NCBI GenBank assembly: GCA_903813345.2 | Contig: CAIIXF020000008.1 | Span: 5,715,341 to 5,779,340, forward strand | Direction: 5' to 3' | From: Owenia fusiformis | Lineage: Eukaryota > Annelida > Polychaeta > Sabellida > Oweniidae | Length of the DNA: 64,000 nt | In this document: one piece after another, positions 1 to 13,400 of the stretch | Numbering within the stretch: the stretch's first letter is position 1 | Layout: each line of letters opens with the position of its first letter | Program-made: the position numbers and the translations under genes | Notes under the pieces: generated by a model | The model's input: the letters and a program-made list of their open reading frames with translations, nothing else | Databases searched by the model: none | Told to the model about the DNA's origin: nothing

Positions 1-1524
1 TATCAGCTATCAAATACAATGTCTTAACATACATATTTGGGAATACCCTGAAAATACTTGACCTGTGTATAGAATTAGAACAATTTTAATCTTGCTATTA
101 AAATGTGGAATAACCTTGAATATCTTTGACAGTGCTTCTGATGATATCTTCTACCTCATCTTATATTTCCTTTACATTCGGGTAATGATGCTGAAATGGA
201 CATTTCAAATGAGTGTATAAATGACTTTATGATTTATTGATTACAAGTTGCCAACAAATAACCAGCAATGCTAGTTGTTGTGGCAGAATTCTAAATTCTA
301 TAGCTCATTATAAAATCAGTTTCTAGTAATCAGTAAATACTTGTATTTGCATGTATTGCACTTTGCACACGTCACTACAAGCTACTCTAGAATTTTATGA
401 TGTTTTGTAATTTTGTGACACAACAGGTATTTTATTGGGGGGATTCCCTCCTGGCAATTGAATTACCATTTTTTGTTGAAATTTCATTTACATTCATTAA
501 TTTTACCCATAATGTATACTACAAACTTTATCAAAGTTTAATTGAACATGTTTTGTGAAAATGACTTATGTTTTTTTTGTTAAACAATTTATTTTTCTTT
601 ATCTGAAGTGTTTGTTAGTCCCTGGCCTAGTTGAAGTGTTCTCGATAGTGGGACTACTTTCAAGTGTAGTTTGTTTAAACATTTGATGAAAGAAAATTAG
701 CATCCAACACATTAAGACCAACCACAGTTTAGATGTTATAACAGATATGATTTAGATGGGTATTTTTCATTTTTGATGTCTAATGTTTTGCTATGTGTAA
801 CACATATTTTGAAGAAGTAATTCAGAAAAATTCTTAATAGAAGGAACATTTAATGAAACACTTTTGACTTTTATATCCACAAACTCAAATTCAAATGTCT
901 AGGCTGTTCCAGGTAAGCCAACAACCTTGAGTGACATTTGATTATATTCTGTGAACAGGGTGGCCCAAAAAGGTCCCAACAAAACTGGATTATTTATTTA
1001 ATATCTATGCAGTCACCTTGACTTTCAGTCGCAAAAAGTACATACAATGTATGATCTTATGACATTAAATTTGTAACATAACATTGATAATTCTTTGTGC
1101 CAAAGACATTTCAAACATGGTCCACTTTTCAAAATAGTCCAGGCCCGTAGCCAGAATTTTTCAAGGGGGGTTCACTTTTCCCAAAAATTCTAGGGGGGGT
1201 TCACTTTGGCATATTTGGCCACAAATCACACAAAAAATGGCCAGAATGGTGAAAAACTGCATGATTTTGAAAGTTCGCCTGAACCCCCCGAACCTCCCCT
1301 GGCTACGGGCCTGTAGTCTGTCTAACGGTCCGTGGCCTGTATGCCCTTTCACATCCTATTAGTTTGTATTATATTCTGAAAGGATAAGGGTAGATATTCT
1401 TATTCATTAAGTTCTTCATTAACGAAATAATTCCAGTTTTGGCATGGCCTGATTTTTGGATCACCCTGTATATGTTTCTTTAAACATTTTGTACCTCTTT
1501 GCAATAGAATTTTTTATTTTTCAG
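1..1524. other. FKBP2 intron or upstream sequence, no exon recognised
   Basis: This stretch precedes the first visible FKBP2 exon and ends in a T-rich tract plus CAG acceptor at 1521-1524. I looked for the preceding FKBP2 exon (the part before the conserved Met-Cys-Glu segment) on the + strand and did not find it, so it probably lies outside the window. The only structured feature is the short inverted-repeat element at 1140-1313. Confidence 0.6.
1140..1313. mobile_element. MITE with 15-bp terminal inverted repeats and TAGTC target duplication
   Basis: The left end CAGGCCCGTAGCCAG is exactly inverted at the right end. The element is flanked by TAGTC at 1135-1139 and again at 1314-1318, a perfect 5-bp target-site duplication. 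The interior has G-rich and C-rich tracts and no transposase. It lies in the intron before the FKBP2 exon. Confidence 0.85.
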
Positions 1525-1954
1525 TATGTGTGAGAGTGAGAAACGCAAGCTAGTCATTCCATCAGATCTGGGATATGGATCTCGGGGAGCTCCTCCTAAA
1601 ATACCTGGTAAGTCAATGTTGCAGTAGTAATGTCACATTAGTAGTCACATCAATAAATCACACTCGTAAAGTTGCATCAAGGTCCATATTTGCCAACTAT
1701 CCCATTATAGGACAAAGGACATTAGAAAGATAGAAATCTACTCCATACTCTATATTACTTATAAAGCAATAGAAATCAAACAATGATAAAAATGATGAAG
1801 ATTAATCTGTTTGTCTGTCTTAACCTTCAAACATGTAGTTTGCTGTTTATTTCTGCAAGTTATTAATTGTCATTGATTTTTATGTTTTCCAGCCGATGCT
1901 ACTTTGATATTTGAAGTTGAGTTGGTGAGAATTGAAAGGAAAGAAGAACTATAA
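1525..1954 (+). CDS. FKBP2: FKBP2-like peptidyl-prolyl isomerase, C-terminal two exons (partial)
   Basis: This is the C-terminal part of an FK506-binding peptidyl-prolyl cis-trans isomerase of the secretory pathway. Exons are 1525-1607 and 1893-1954, with acceptor TTTTTCAG, donor G|GTAAGT and acceptor TTTTCCAG, joined in phase. The first exon encodes [20 protein letters not shown] followed by GAPPKIP, the active-site loop and strand typical of FKBPs. The second encodes an [14 protein letters not shown]-type final strand. The protein ends in KEEL, a variant of the ER-retention tetrapeptide; human FKBP2 ends in a comparable motif. The N-terminal signal peptide and first half of the domain are upstream and not visible. 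FKBP14 or another ER FKBP is less likely because no EF-hand follows. Confidence 0.93.
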
Positions 1955-4041
1955 GGCAATATATACTTCTAGGACATTAACTTACTACTCATTACATACA
2001 ATATAAACTCATTACGTACAATATAAACTCAAGTACAATATAAACTCTTGATGTACAATAAAAACTCAAACAAGGAATATTAGATCCGGTACAGGAAAAA
2101 TTTGATCTCTCGCTGAAGTACATGAGAGCGTCATGTACGGTCCGTCACAAGAAGATATTTACAAGAAGTATTACCTCTCACTTTTCATATAACATTCTTA
2201 GGTATGTGTAGAGGTATAAGGAGACAGTATATGTGTATGTCATGGCACTGTTTTATTAGATATTACAGTGTCATTGTAGTGCTATAAATTAGACACATTA
2301 GAATATAAGTGCACAAATGGAGTACATTATACAGGATAAACACCCGTTTCAAGGTACTAAATCATTCCTATACAATGGTCTCTAAATTATATATACAAGC
2401 AATATTATATAAGAATCTGTACATTGTCGCAACAAATTAATTTTAACTGAATAGAATTGACCGTCCTGAAAATTAGACAGTGTATAAATGTGAATGTTGT
2501 TAAGGGGTCTCACTTTTGCTGCAATTGGACTTCCAAAGTTGTTTTATGTGTTCAGGACCCTTTAAATGTTGTACTTTATGTACATATATGCCACATTGCC
2601 AACATTGTAACATATATATGGTAATATCTTATAATAAACAATACATTTTGAATGTCAAAGAAAAATACCATGTTATGTTGTTACATATCTCATTAAAGAG
2701 CTGCTCTTCGGTTACAGTGGAAACAATTCAACAGTTATGTCAAGCCAAGTGAATTACAGACTTTTTGAGGGCACAATGTGTTGTGTATTTCACTAGATAG
2801 CAATTAATGTTTTTTTGTCTGATGTCTCGGGAATAATTGTGTATGACTTGGGATAGAATGTAGAATAATAAATCATATCAGTTTGTAACTATTCACCATG
2901 GCATATATAGGATATACTGACATCACAAATGTCAATATATTAACATCACAATAAGGCTAATCAGATTCCTAGAAATTGCACCATCATTGGATAAAAAGCC
3001 ACATCCCATATCATATTATTAACATAATGTGCTCTAAACTAAACTATTTCCACATGAGCCAAAGTGGTTGTTTTATGATCATTTCTGTAGTGTTTATTGC
3101 AGTATTTATATGACTGAACTGAATCAAAACACCACAAGAACAGTATGACCCTAGTAACTGCGTCATAACAACGATGTTGTCTTAGATGCAAGTATTTATG
3201 GGTATGTTGTTGATATGTTTTTCAGAATAATATGAATTGCACTGAATCACATTTCCAGTTAAACTGGATGTTCTAGAGGAATTCCTTTCAATTAAATTAA
3301 TAGGAAAATATTTACTGGATAGCAGACAAATGTTTTTAATATGAGGACAACACATTCTTTAGCACTTAATAAGATAATTTCAGCTTGATACAAGGGCAAA
3401 AGTATATTAAAGGATAAAAACAAAGAGAATACTACTCACATAAGCAACTAAAGGTAAGAAGGCATTCATTAAAAGATGTAAATATCAGGCCATTGCCCGG
3501 ATTTACTGGGAGGGGGTCAATTGAAATAGTGGGAAAGGAAAGTTTGTGAAAACCAAGAAAATTTAGATTAATGCCTTTCTGAAATAATGAACCCATTTTA
3601 TTCATGATTAGAAAGGGCTGTTCAACTCTGCAAACACCCTGGATGGGCATCTAAATATTTACAACCACACATTATTAGGCAACAATGTATAGCAGTCTTG
3701 AAGTTATTTGATCATCTCTGAGTTCAGTATTTAACTGTTTAAAGTGTCAAAACTGGTGTATATACTTACAACAATTAACATGAATAATCTAATAAATGAG
3801 TTTCTTGAACCAAGTTACATTCAAATTAAAGGATTAGATTGGAAAGATACCATAATATAAAGATTAGGTTTCCTAAAATTTGTCGCAATCTTTTTGCTCT
3901 TGTCATTATGTGTCATGCCTATTTTCTGAAACATCCAACAGTTCTGACTATTTCAAGATGTTCTTTGATTTGACAAATGAGTGTGATATGTTTTCTTATT
4001 TGATCATGGAGTACATTATTTGCTATATTTTTCTCTTTCAG
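1955..4041. other. FKBP2 3' UTR and spacer before the dispanin gene
   Basis: No convincing coding exon was seen. Short open frames here lack splice context or domain resemblance. The last bases (4028-4041, TTTTTCTCTTTCAG) form a good 3' splice site directly before the dispanin ATG, so a non-coding 5' exon of that gene probably lies in this stretch. Confidence 0.5.
2057..2062 (+). promoter_or_regulatory. Poly(A) signal AATAAA after FKBP2
   Basis: A canonical AATAAA lies 103 bases after the FKBP2 stop, in a stretch of short direct repeats of the type ACAATATAAACTC. A second AATAAA occurs near 2866. Confidence 0.55.
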
Positions 4042-5294
4042 ATGGAGAGCTCATATTCAGATGATCCAAGCAATGCCACCAAAACCATGGACAACTCACA
4101 TGATCCAGGCAATGCCACCAAAACCATTGAAAACTCATATGATCCAAGCAATGCCGCCAAAACCACTGACAACTCATATGATCCAAGCAATGTAACCAAA
4201 ACCACTGACAATGCATATGATTCAAGCAATGCTGCCAAAATCATGGACAACTCGAACTCATATGATCCAAGCAATGCCACCAAAAGCACTGACAACTCAT
4301 ATGATCCAAGCAATGTCGCCAAAACCACTGACAACTCATATGATCCCAGCAATGCTACCAAAACCACTGACAATGCATATGATTCAAGCAATGCTGCCAA
4401 AATCATGGACAACTCAAATGATCCAAGAAATGCCACCAAAACCACGGACTACTCATATGATCCAAGCAATGCCACCAAAACCATTAACAGTTTCCCTCAA
4501 TACAGCACAGTAGATGTCTCTGGGAAATTACCGACTCAACAGGAATATTGTCCACCAGGGCCTCAATATGGTCAAACAGGGTCTCAATATTATCCACCGG
4601 GGCCAGAATATGGTCAACCAAATGAACCAATACCTCAATATTGCCAACCAGGGCCTCAATATGGTGAGAGATATACTTGTTATCCAGCTGTGGGTCACAT
4701 TGTGGGCACAGATCAGGTTGTCATCACAACTCAACCAATCAGGGCACAGATGATTGACATAAAAAATGCCCCGCCTGATCTCCTTGTTTGGTCCATACTC
4801 TCCACGTTCTTCTGTTGCTTTCCAATCGGTAAGTCAGTGAATCAACATTGCGTAATTCCAATGAATAAGTTTCTAAATGAATAATTCCAATGCATTAGTC
4901 ATGTTACACTCAGTGTATCTTTCTATTTCAATGATTAATAAGAGGATGGATACGAGTTGATGAAACATTTTGATGTCATCACGATAAACCGCACATCCTT
5001 CTGAAGTCATAAAGATGTTATACGAATCTCAATGTGGCATGAACAATACATGTAGTTCTACGATCATTAATTCTATATAATTTACCCTTATATATTTTAG
5101 GCATCGGGGCCATTGTGGCATCTGTCCTATCAAGGAGTTATTTGCGAGAAGGGGATATGAGGAGAGCCCGATGGAATAGTAACTGTGCACGAATCCTCAA
5201 CCTAGTGGCCTTCATCATCGGACTTACACTTTATTTTATTACTGTATTGCTCAAGTATACAGTAAATCAAGAAAATATATACTCCGATTCCTGA
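4042..5294 (+). CDS. Dispanin (CD225-domain) membrane protein with N-terminal 13-residue repeats
   Basis: There are two coding exons, 4042-4828 and 5101-5294, with donor G|GTAAGT, acceptor TATTTTAG and matching phase. I start at the ATG at 4042 because it directly follows a strong acceptor. Residues 1 to about 150 are some 11 tandem copies of a DPSNATKTTDNSY-like unit. A Pro/Gln/Tyr-rich segment with repeated PGPQYG follows. The C-terminal half is a CD225/dispanin domain: PPDLLVWSILSTFFCCFPIG as the first hydrophobic segment, then a basic loop (LREGDMRRARWNSNCARI) and a second hydrophobic segment (LVAFIIGLTLYFITVLL). Known relatives (IFITM, PRRT and TMEM families) act at membranes in trafficking or antiviral restriction. 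The role of this member cannot be told from sequence. Confidence 0.9.
4051..4487 (+). repeat. Coding minisatellite, 39-bp unit, about 11 copies
   Basis: The unit encodes 13 residues around DPSNATKTTDN, with most differences at codon third positions or in a few residues (NVTK, NAAK). A longer AYDSSNAAKIMDN variant recurs twice, about 170 bases apart, which indicates duplication of multi-unit blocks. The repeat also keeps other frames on both strands open. Confidence 0.92.
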
Positions 5295-7470
5295 TATTTG
5301 GCTACTTTAAGTCAGTCTGTCCTGATAACTAATAAACATCTGAACATTGCTCAATGGAACTACAAACAGAACTTGCGATGGGATAAATGGGATGGGACTA
5401 TGTCATAATCCTCAACTTAGAGTGCTGAACGAAAAGGTATTATATGGATAACAAATAGTGACTTTGACTGATGACCTTATGCCTTTTTCAACAATGTACT
5501 TTGGTGTAATGCTCCGATTCTAGATGAAATACTGGATATTTAACAGGAATCTGAGATTATATACCAATATAACACGTCACCATAGGAAGTTGGAAATAGT
5601 ATTGTGTTGCCGTGAATGAATTCATCTGTGTTGTCATTCAGAAATGAAATCAGTTATAATTGAAAACACACAGATGAAAGTTCAATTTCTCAGCACAGCC
5701 TTGTTTTACCAATATAAATCCAACACAGCAAACTATATTTTAAATTATTCCCATAATATACATTTATTTACAATAATTTACAAAAAATGGTTATTTCCAT
5801 ATGTTACCGATTGATGGGATACATTTACTTTGTTTATTAACACTTCAATTCAATAGATGTCTCTGTTGATTATCATGCAAAGCCCCAAAAAATGTTGTTC
5901 ATGAACAAGCAGGAGAATACGAGTCCCTGACTTGATTTTTACAACTGTTCACAGCGTGTCCTTACTTGAAGTGATATATTACAATAAATAAGGGTATATA
6001 AACAGGTAAGGGTAATAAAATTTTATATCTAACAATTTAATGTTGTTACTCTAGAAGAGCAAGCAGAAATGAAATTCTCAAATTAAGCTATTGAGTTTGA
6101 TAACATATTTCTGTCAAAATATGGAATATGGAAAAGAAAAGAAAAATGCTAGATATTTCATTTCTTTACCCTAGCCATGTTCATATAAATAAATATAACA
6201 GAGGGAGATTATTGCTAGATACATGTAGCGTGTTAATTTATAATAATAGTTATTTTGCATTTTCCTGCCTCCCCCTTTCACTTATTTCCCTGGACATAAT
6301 ACCAAGCCAATCTCTAACAGAACTGTACAGTACTGTTTTGGCTAACTACAGTACCGTACTCTTATTGTACCGTTGTATGGTACCATGATTTCAGAGTGCG
6401 GATTGGGGCTGTATCTTATATAAAAATGTCAATGGATGGGCTGGCAATATAGAGTGCTAATTTGCAAGATGAATGCAAGGATGATACATAAAATGAGGTT
6501 ACTTAAAATAGTCCATGAATATTTATACATTTTAAAATACTGGACAGAAAAATGTTGAATTAATAATCAATAATAAGTATCACACTTGATACAATTTTAT
6601 AGACTGTGAATCAAGAAAATATTGGAGTCTAGTGTCTGTTTCGAAAAACATTCAGAAACTCGATATGTGAATTATATATATAAATGCTTAGCAAAGATTT
6701 AAATATAAGGTTTTAATGATTTTTGAATAAATGGTTGTCAGTCAATTCCTTTTTATATCAAGTAACATCATTGCACTTACTTTATCAAAGGCCCAATTTA
6801 AATTACATCAATGAAAAATTATCACCCATTTTAATCAATTTTCTAAGGTTAATGAAAGTGGGTTTTCAAAAGTCATAGGGCTAATATGGGAAAGTAACAT
6901 TGGCCTAGTGCCCAAAACAGGCCTACTATGACATTAACTAAAATGGACTTCCATTAAAGGGAAAAAGTTGCGTTACAGGTTACAAATCATAATACACAAA
7001 CAATATTTTCGACAAGCACATCTTGTTAATTCACCGCACATTGTTCAATCTTTTAAATTGTACAGGGATGTGACCTGCCGAGTTGAGGTACTAGAAATCA
7101 ACAAACTGGTGTATGGTGTATAATACAAAATTTGGTGTAATCATTTACAACATATCATGGTGGTATTACAGTAGTTCTAAATTAAAACATATATGTACAC
7201 TCTACATAGAGGTAAAATATAATAATCATTGAATTCAAAATAACATTACATATACATTGTATATCTGAATAATAACTACTGAATTTTTCAAAATAATAAT
7301 TTAGAAATGATGAAATTTTTCATAAAACTCATAATTTCAAATAAGTCAATTAAATATCAGCAAGGTTTTAAAATTCAACTGCCTGGAAGTAAATTGAGGA
7401 GATTAGTTTACCACCATGATATTGCTGAGATGTTGCTTAACATGAAGAAGTCTCTATGGGTCTTGATACA
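5295..7470. other. Convergent intergenic spacer between dispanin and ZFAND3
   Basis: The dispanin gene (+) and ZFAND3 (-) face each other across this AT-rich region, which must hold both 3' UTRs. No exon, RNA gene or clear repeat was recognised. Confidence 0.5.
5331..5336 (+). promoter_or_regulatory. Poly(A) signal AATAAA after the dispanin gene
   Basis: AATAAA lies 36 bases after the dispanin stop, so this 3' UTR could be short. Confidence 0.5.
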
Positions 7471-10400
7471 TTAACTAGGATCGGAGTCGAGTCTATGAAG
7501 AGTTGTCCCAAGATGTTTTGTGGGTTTTATCATCTTGTCTCGAGCCTCTTGTTTCCCCGATTCTTTGTGGTCAAAAATACAATTGTGCTGCTCCGGTAGT
7601 CGATGTAGTTGACAAAACACATATTCTGAAATAAAAATGAAGTTAAATGAAGCGAAGGCTTAAGAAATATGATGCAGCCTGCTCTAAGCCTGATTTACAT
7701 GCTCAGACGCTGTGAATGTGATGAAAAGCTGTAAATCCTAGGCAGATAAAACTTTTTCAAATATTGTCGTGTTCTGATAACTAAAAAGCCAATTTCATGA
7801 AAATGAGACAAAATAAGGACCTCATTGGATGCACTGCAATTTTCATTTGTCTGAAAATTGTTCATGGGTGGAAGGACTGATGAACATGATACATTCACCT
7901 TGTAAGCCAATAAAAATATGTAAAGTTTTTGAGACACCAATTATGAACAAAATTATCATCATGATCTCAGGAGCTATTGTCATCTGCATAACGGGTACAA
8001 TCTGGCATACAATTTAATTGGAATCCCTATTCCAACTAGACATAGAAGCACCTACCACATCGGCACTTGCCAATCTCTCGAATAGCTAATTCTAACTTGA
8101 GGTTGCACTTAAAACAGCGTTTCTTGTTTTTCTGGATGGGGCGGTCTGGGTCTAGAGTGCTGGCATCATCTTGAGCCGCCTCAGCACTGAAATATAAACC
8201 CAAGGGTGTAATCATTTGAGTGTCATATTCAATGAATACATCATTATTTGACAAAATTGACATAATCGAAGACTACCAACACCTTGGTCTTACATAGATT
8301 TTTATTTCATATGAGGTAGTGATTTTCAATTATTACACAAATTACATATATATGAGTTACGGAATAAACATATGCACCTTAAAGTGTGCATGAATTTATG
8401 TTAAAGATCATTTTATTATGTCAATAAAATCAAACAATGCTTAATATATATGAGGGATCACCAAATTCAAAGCTTCAATTAGTTGTAATGTTGAAATTCT
8501 TTCCAACCAGTTGCGAAATTGTAACACCGTATGGCATTTTGACATAAATTTGGGGGATTTTTAGATTCTGTTGGAATGGAATTTCCAATCACTCGAGAAA
8601 AAATCCCAGGCCATTCTGATCATTTTTTTGAAGATAAACGAACAACTTAGTGAACCTATGGAAGTAACATATACAAAACATATTCCGATTGAAATGGTTT
8701 GGCAACTGAAAGGGTTTGGAGTAAATAAAGTAAAATATAGGTTATAGTGACTTATTTACAGAGACTAAGCATAATTGAACAATGCTTTTCAATTGTGAAG
8801 CTACACCTCATCCCACTTGGTTGGACTGATGGATTTGGCTGTTTTGAAATCACTATAATGATCTTCTGCACTGATAGTACACTCACTGACATTGGATTTG
8901 GTGATCCTCATAACTTATTACAAAAGTGCAACTGGGAGCTATTCATTAATGTATGGCTCACATCAATCATTCTTAAAAAGGCTTATGACTGACATCAATC
9001 ATTTTCAAAAAGGCTTATGATTGACATCAAACATTCTCAAAAAGGCTTATGACTGACATCAAACATTCTCAAAGGCTCATGTCAGCAAAAAATGAGTCCA
9101 TCCACACTACTATTTCTGTGAATGATTCACTGTATCAACAAGGGCATAATTTAAAATACAAGAGAGATCAAAACAAATTAGGGAAGAACTAGACAACAGA
9201 CAATGGCATTCTCTACATTGCAATATATCTCCAAATTTTAAATGCAATGGAATAACAACAAGACATTAACATGCAAACATGGAAAGTAATGAGAGATGTT
9301 GCATGTAAATGCGAATGACCATATTCAGAGAGTTGAAGAACTCTCCCATTTAAATAGCTCCCAGTTTACAAGGCATACAATATAACAAACATTACCCCAA
9401 ACATTGCTGCTTATTTTTCTCCTCCTCTATTGCCAGACTATTATTTATTCTGAAAAGCAAATCTTATATTACAAGAACCATTACACTTTCTCTAAACAAT
9501 CGATGTGTGTGGATCCCTCAAATACAAAGTAGAAAGGCTAAATGAAACTATGAATATGTACATTCACCTCAAAAAAGGTTCAGAATCTTTACCCTATTGT
9601 TTATGATATTAGATATCTAATATTACATTTGATGCAAAATTCAATTTTGTGTCACCTTTTTCCATTTTCGTTTTTAGTATCTTCAGGTGCCGATGTTGAT
9701 GGTGCCGCATCTGTTGTGTCTTTGGCACTACTCGTCTCAGACTTTTCATCCTCTATTGCAGTTGATGTGCTACTTGAACTGGCTACTTGAAAAACATAAG
9801 ACATGTTCCCTTTACATGTAGGCCTATCAAACATGTTACTGTTTTATATCTCTCATCTAAAATTTTGCAGTTAAGGACAAAAGGTCTGACAATTATACTG
9901 CAGTAGAATCTCAGTGAAGTACAATTAATGTAATGTGTGAAATACGCAACAAAGGATGCTGTATTTCATGTATTTGAGTATACTTTTCTCAATTTACATT
10001 TGTATCTGTTATAAGAATTTGCCATTTTACAGTTACTATTGTGTCAAATCTAAAATGCAGCAAATTAAAAGATTTATAAATGATCAGGACACATTGAAAA
10101 AAATAAAACAATTTTCAAATATGCCATTATAAAAACATTGAAACACATCCATACCTACACTTGAGTTAACTATACCCAAATGAAAAAATATTAATTAAAC
10201 TTCTAGATATAACATATCAGAAAATTACTCACAGTATTGCTAGTTGTACTTGCAATAAATATTAACAAACCTGTTTTTTTGTTCATGATAAAAATTAATT
10301 TGTATATTATAAGTACAAAAAAACAGTGCTTGCCAGTTATTTGGTACTACAAAAATTACCATTAATAGATTTTAATCACTTCAAGTTGATATAAAAAAAC

Positions 10401-13400
10401 TGATGGTGTAACATGATGTCAATATGAAAGAATAAAACAAGACTCACCTGGAACTGTGGGTGCAAATATGAGAGTAAAACACCACTAACCTGGAACTGTG
10501 GGTGCAAATAGGAAAGAGTAAAAACCACTAACCTGGAACTATGGGTGCAAATATGAAAGAGTAAAACACCACTAACCTGGAACTGTGGGTGCAAATATGA
10601 AAGAGTAAAACACCACTAACCTAGAACTGTGGGTGCAAATATGAGAGTAAAACACCACTAACCTGGAACTATGGGTGCAAATATGAAAGAGTAAAACACC
10701 ACTAACCTGGAACTGTGGGTGCAAATAGGAAAGAGTAAAAACCACAAACCTGGAACTGTGGGTGCAAATATGAAAGAGTAAAACACCACTAACCTAGAAC
10801 TGTGGGTGCAAATATGAGAGTAAAACACCACTAACCTGTAACAGTGGGTGCAAATATGAAAGAGTAAAACACCACTTACCTGGAACTGTGGGTGCAATAT
10901 GAAAGAGTAAAAAACACTAACCTGGAACTGTGGGTGCAAATATGAATGAGTGAAAAACCACTAACATGGAACTGTGGGTGCAAATATGAAAGAGTAAAAC
11001 ACCACTAACCTAGAACTGTGGGTGCAAGTATGAAAGAGTAAAACACCACTAACATGGAACTGTGGGTGCAAATATGAAAGAGTAAAACACCACTAACCTG
11101 GAACTATGGGTGCAAATATGAAAGAGTAAAACACCACTAACCTGGAACAGTGGGTGCAAATATGAAGGAGTAAGAAAACACTAACCTGGAATTGTGGGTG
11201 CAAATGTGAAAGAGTAAAACACCACTAACCTGGAACTGTGGGTGCAAATATGAATGAGTGAAAAACCACTATAACCTGGAACTGTGGGTGCAAATATGAA
11301 AGAGTAAAACACCACTAACCTGGAACTGTGGGTGCAAGTATGAAAGAGTAAAACACCACTAACATGGAACTGTGGGTGCAAATATGAAAGAGTAAAACAC
11401 CACTAACCTGGAACTGTTGGTGCAAAAATGAAAGAGTAAAACACCACTAACCTGGAACCGTGTGTGCAAATATGAAAGAGTTAAACAACACTAACCTGGA
11501 ACAGTGGGTGCAAATATGAAAGAGTAAAACACCACTAACCTGGAACTGTGGGTGCAAATATGAAAGAGTAAAACACCACTAACCTGGAACTGTGGGTTCA
11601 AACATGAAAGAGTTAAACAACACTAACCTGGAACAGTGGGTGCAAATATGAGAGTAAAAAACCACTTACCTGGAACTGTTGGTGCAAAAATGAAAGAGTT
11701 AAACACCACTAACCTGGAACTGTGAGTGCAAATATGAAAGAGTTAAACAACACTAACCTGGAACAGTGGGTGTAAATATGAAAGAGTAAAACACCACTAA
11801 CCTGGAACTGTGGGTGCAAATATAAGAGAGTAAAACACCACTAACCTGGAACTGTGGGTGCAAATATGAAAGAGTTAAACACCACTAACCTGGAACTGTG
11901 GGTGCAAATATGAGAGAGTAAAACACCACTAACCTGGAACTGTGGGTGCAAATATGAAAGAGTAAAACACCACTAACATGGAACTGTGGGTGCAAATATG
12001 AAAGAGTAAAACACCACTAACCTGGAACTGTTGGTGCAAATATGAAAGAGTAAAACACCACTAACCTGGAACAGTGGGTGCAAATATGAAGGAGTAAGAA
12101 AACACTAACCTGGAACTGTGGGTGCAGCTGATGTTGAGGGAGTTGCTGTCGCACCTTCATTGCTTGTTTTATCGCTAGATGTTGTTATTGTTTGAGCTAG
12201 AGCTTTTGTGATGGCGTCTTTATCTACAGGCATTGATGCAGAGGTGGCGCCACTGTTTACTTTTTCTGATGTGGCACGATTTTTCTGCTCTTGATCTACA
12301 AAGTCGCATAATAGTTTATATAATAAAAATAAACTGTTACACACAATCGATTCTTATAAGTAGTCTGGATTTAGAAATGTTTTGCTTTGTTTAAAAGATC
12401 TCAACCCCTTAAAATAGTTTTCTTAAAATTATAAGTTGTTTCTTCAATGAACCATTAAGCTGAAAGTGACACTTTGTGATTAATCATTTGCAACATATAT
12501 TATGATCTCATTTGATAATACAGTGAGACCTTTGAACACCTGGCTAAATCCTAACAGCTTCTAATCCAAACATTTTCCATTCCCATTTTTTCCTCCTATT
12601 GACTTCCATGTTAAAAAACCTTGAAATCTGAACACCTCCTAACTCGAACAGTAAACACTCATTTAAAAAAATTAATTAGTCTCATATGGGCACTTTTCAC
12701 AAAATATCAAACATTCTTTAAAAATTTACTCAAATATTTTCAATCTAACAAAAACTGATTTGTTATATTAAAACTTTTGAAAAAACATTAAATGGTTTCA
12801 ATCATAATAGGTCTTCCTAGCATCACTAAATTCATTTGAATTGGATTTTGGAATGCTATAAAGCTATAATGGGGTCAATAGAAATATCAATAATAGTAAT
12901 ATCAATTCATTGAGAAATGTGAATGCATTCATATTTCTTCAAAATCCAGAATCTTGCGGATACAAAAACCTTGAAATCTGAACAGCTCCTTATCCAAACA
13001 CTTTTAGCTGGTCCCAATGGCAATTGGTAGTACCGCACATGTAGTTCCCTAGTTGTATTATCTATTACTGAATTTGAAAAAAAACTAGACAACAGCAACG
13101 CAAAAGCGTAGCAAATCCCATTAAACAGCCATGGCTGGCATATTTACGAACGAAGTATGAAGCAAAAATGGCAACCATTTTTCAAAATGGCCACCTTCTA
13201 CCAAAAGTGTCATTAGACAGTGTGCCATGCTTATAGTATTCACATACCAAATATGAACAAAACCGCTCCATTACTTTTCTAGTTATAGTAAAATACGTTA
13301 ACATGGTGGCCATTTTTCAAAATGGCCGCCTTCTACCAAAAGTGTCATTAGTCAGTGTGCCATGCTTATAGTATTCACATACCAAATATGAACAAAATCG

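Noticed and set aside
2516-2752. 78-codon cysteine-rich frame after FKBP2
   Set aside because: It has no ATG at its start and no domain or splice evidence, and lies in probable 3' UTR or spacer.
4038-4445. Long open frame on the - strand over the dispanin repeat, and a further + strand frame
   Set aside because: The 39-bp unit lacks stops in other frames, so these are by-products of the coding repeat.
10376-11381. Several - strand open frames encoding [10 protein letters not shown]-type repeats
   Set aside because: They are translations of the intronic minisatellite, interrupted by frame changes at every indel, not genes.
10443-12124. CRISPR-like array
   Set aside because: Units are contiguous with no unique spacers, in a eukaryotic intron.
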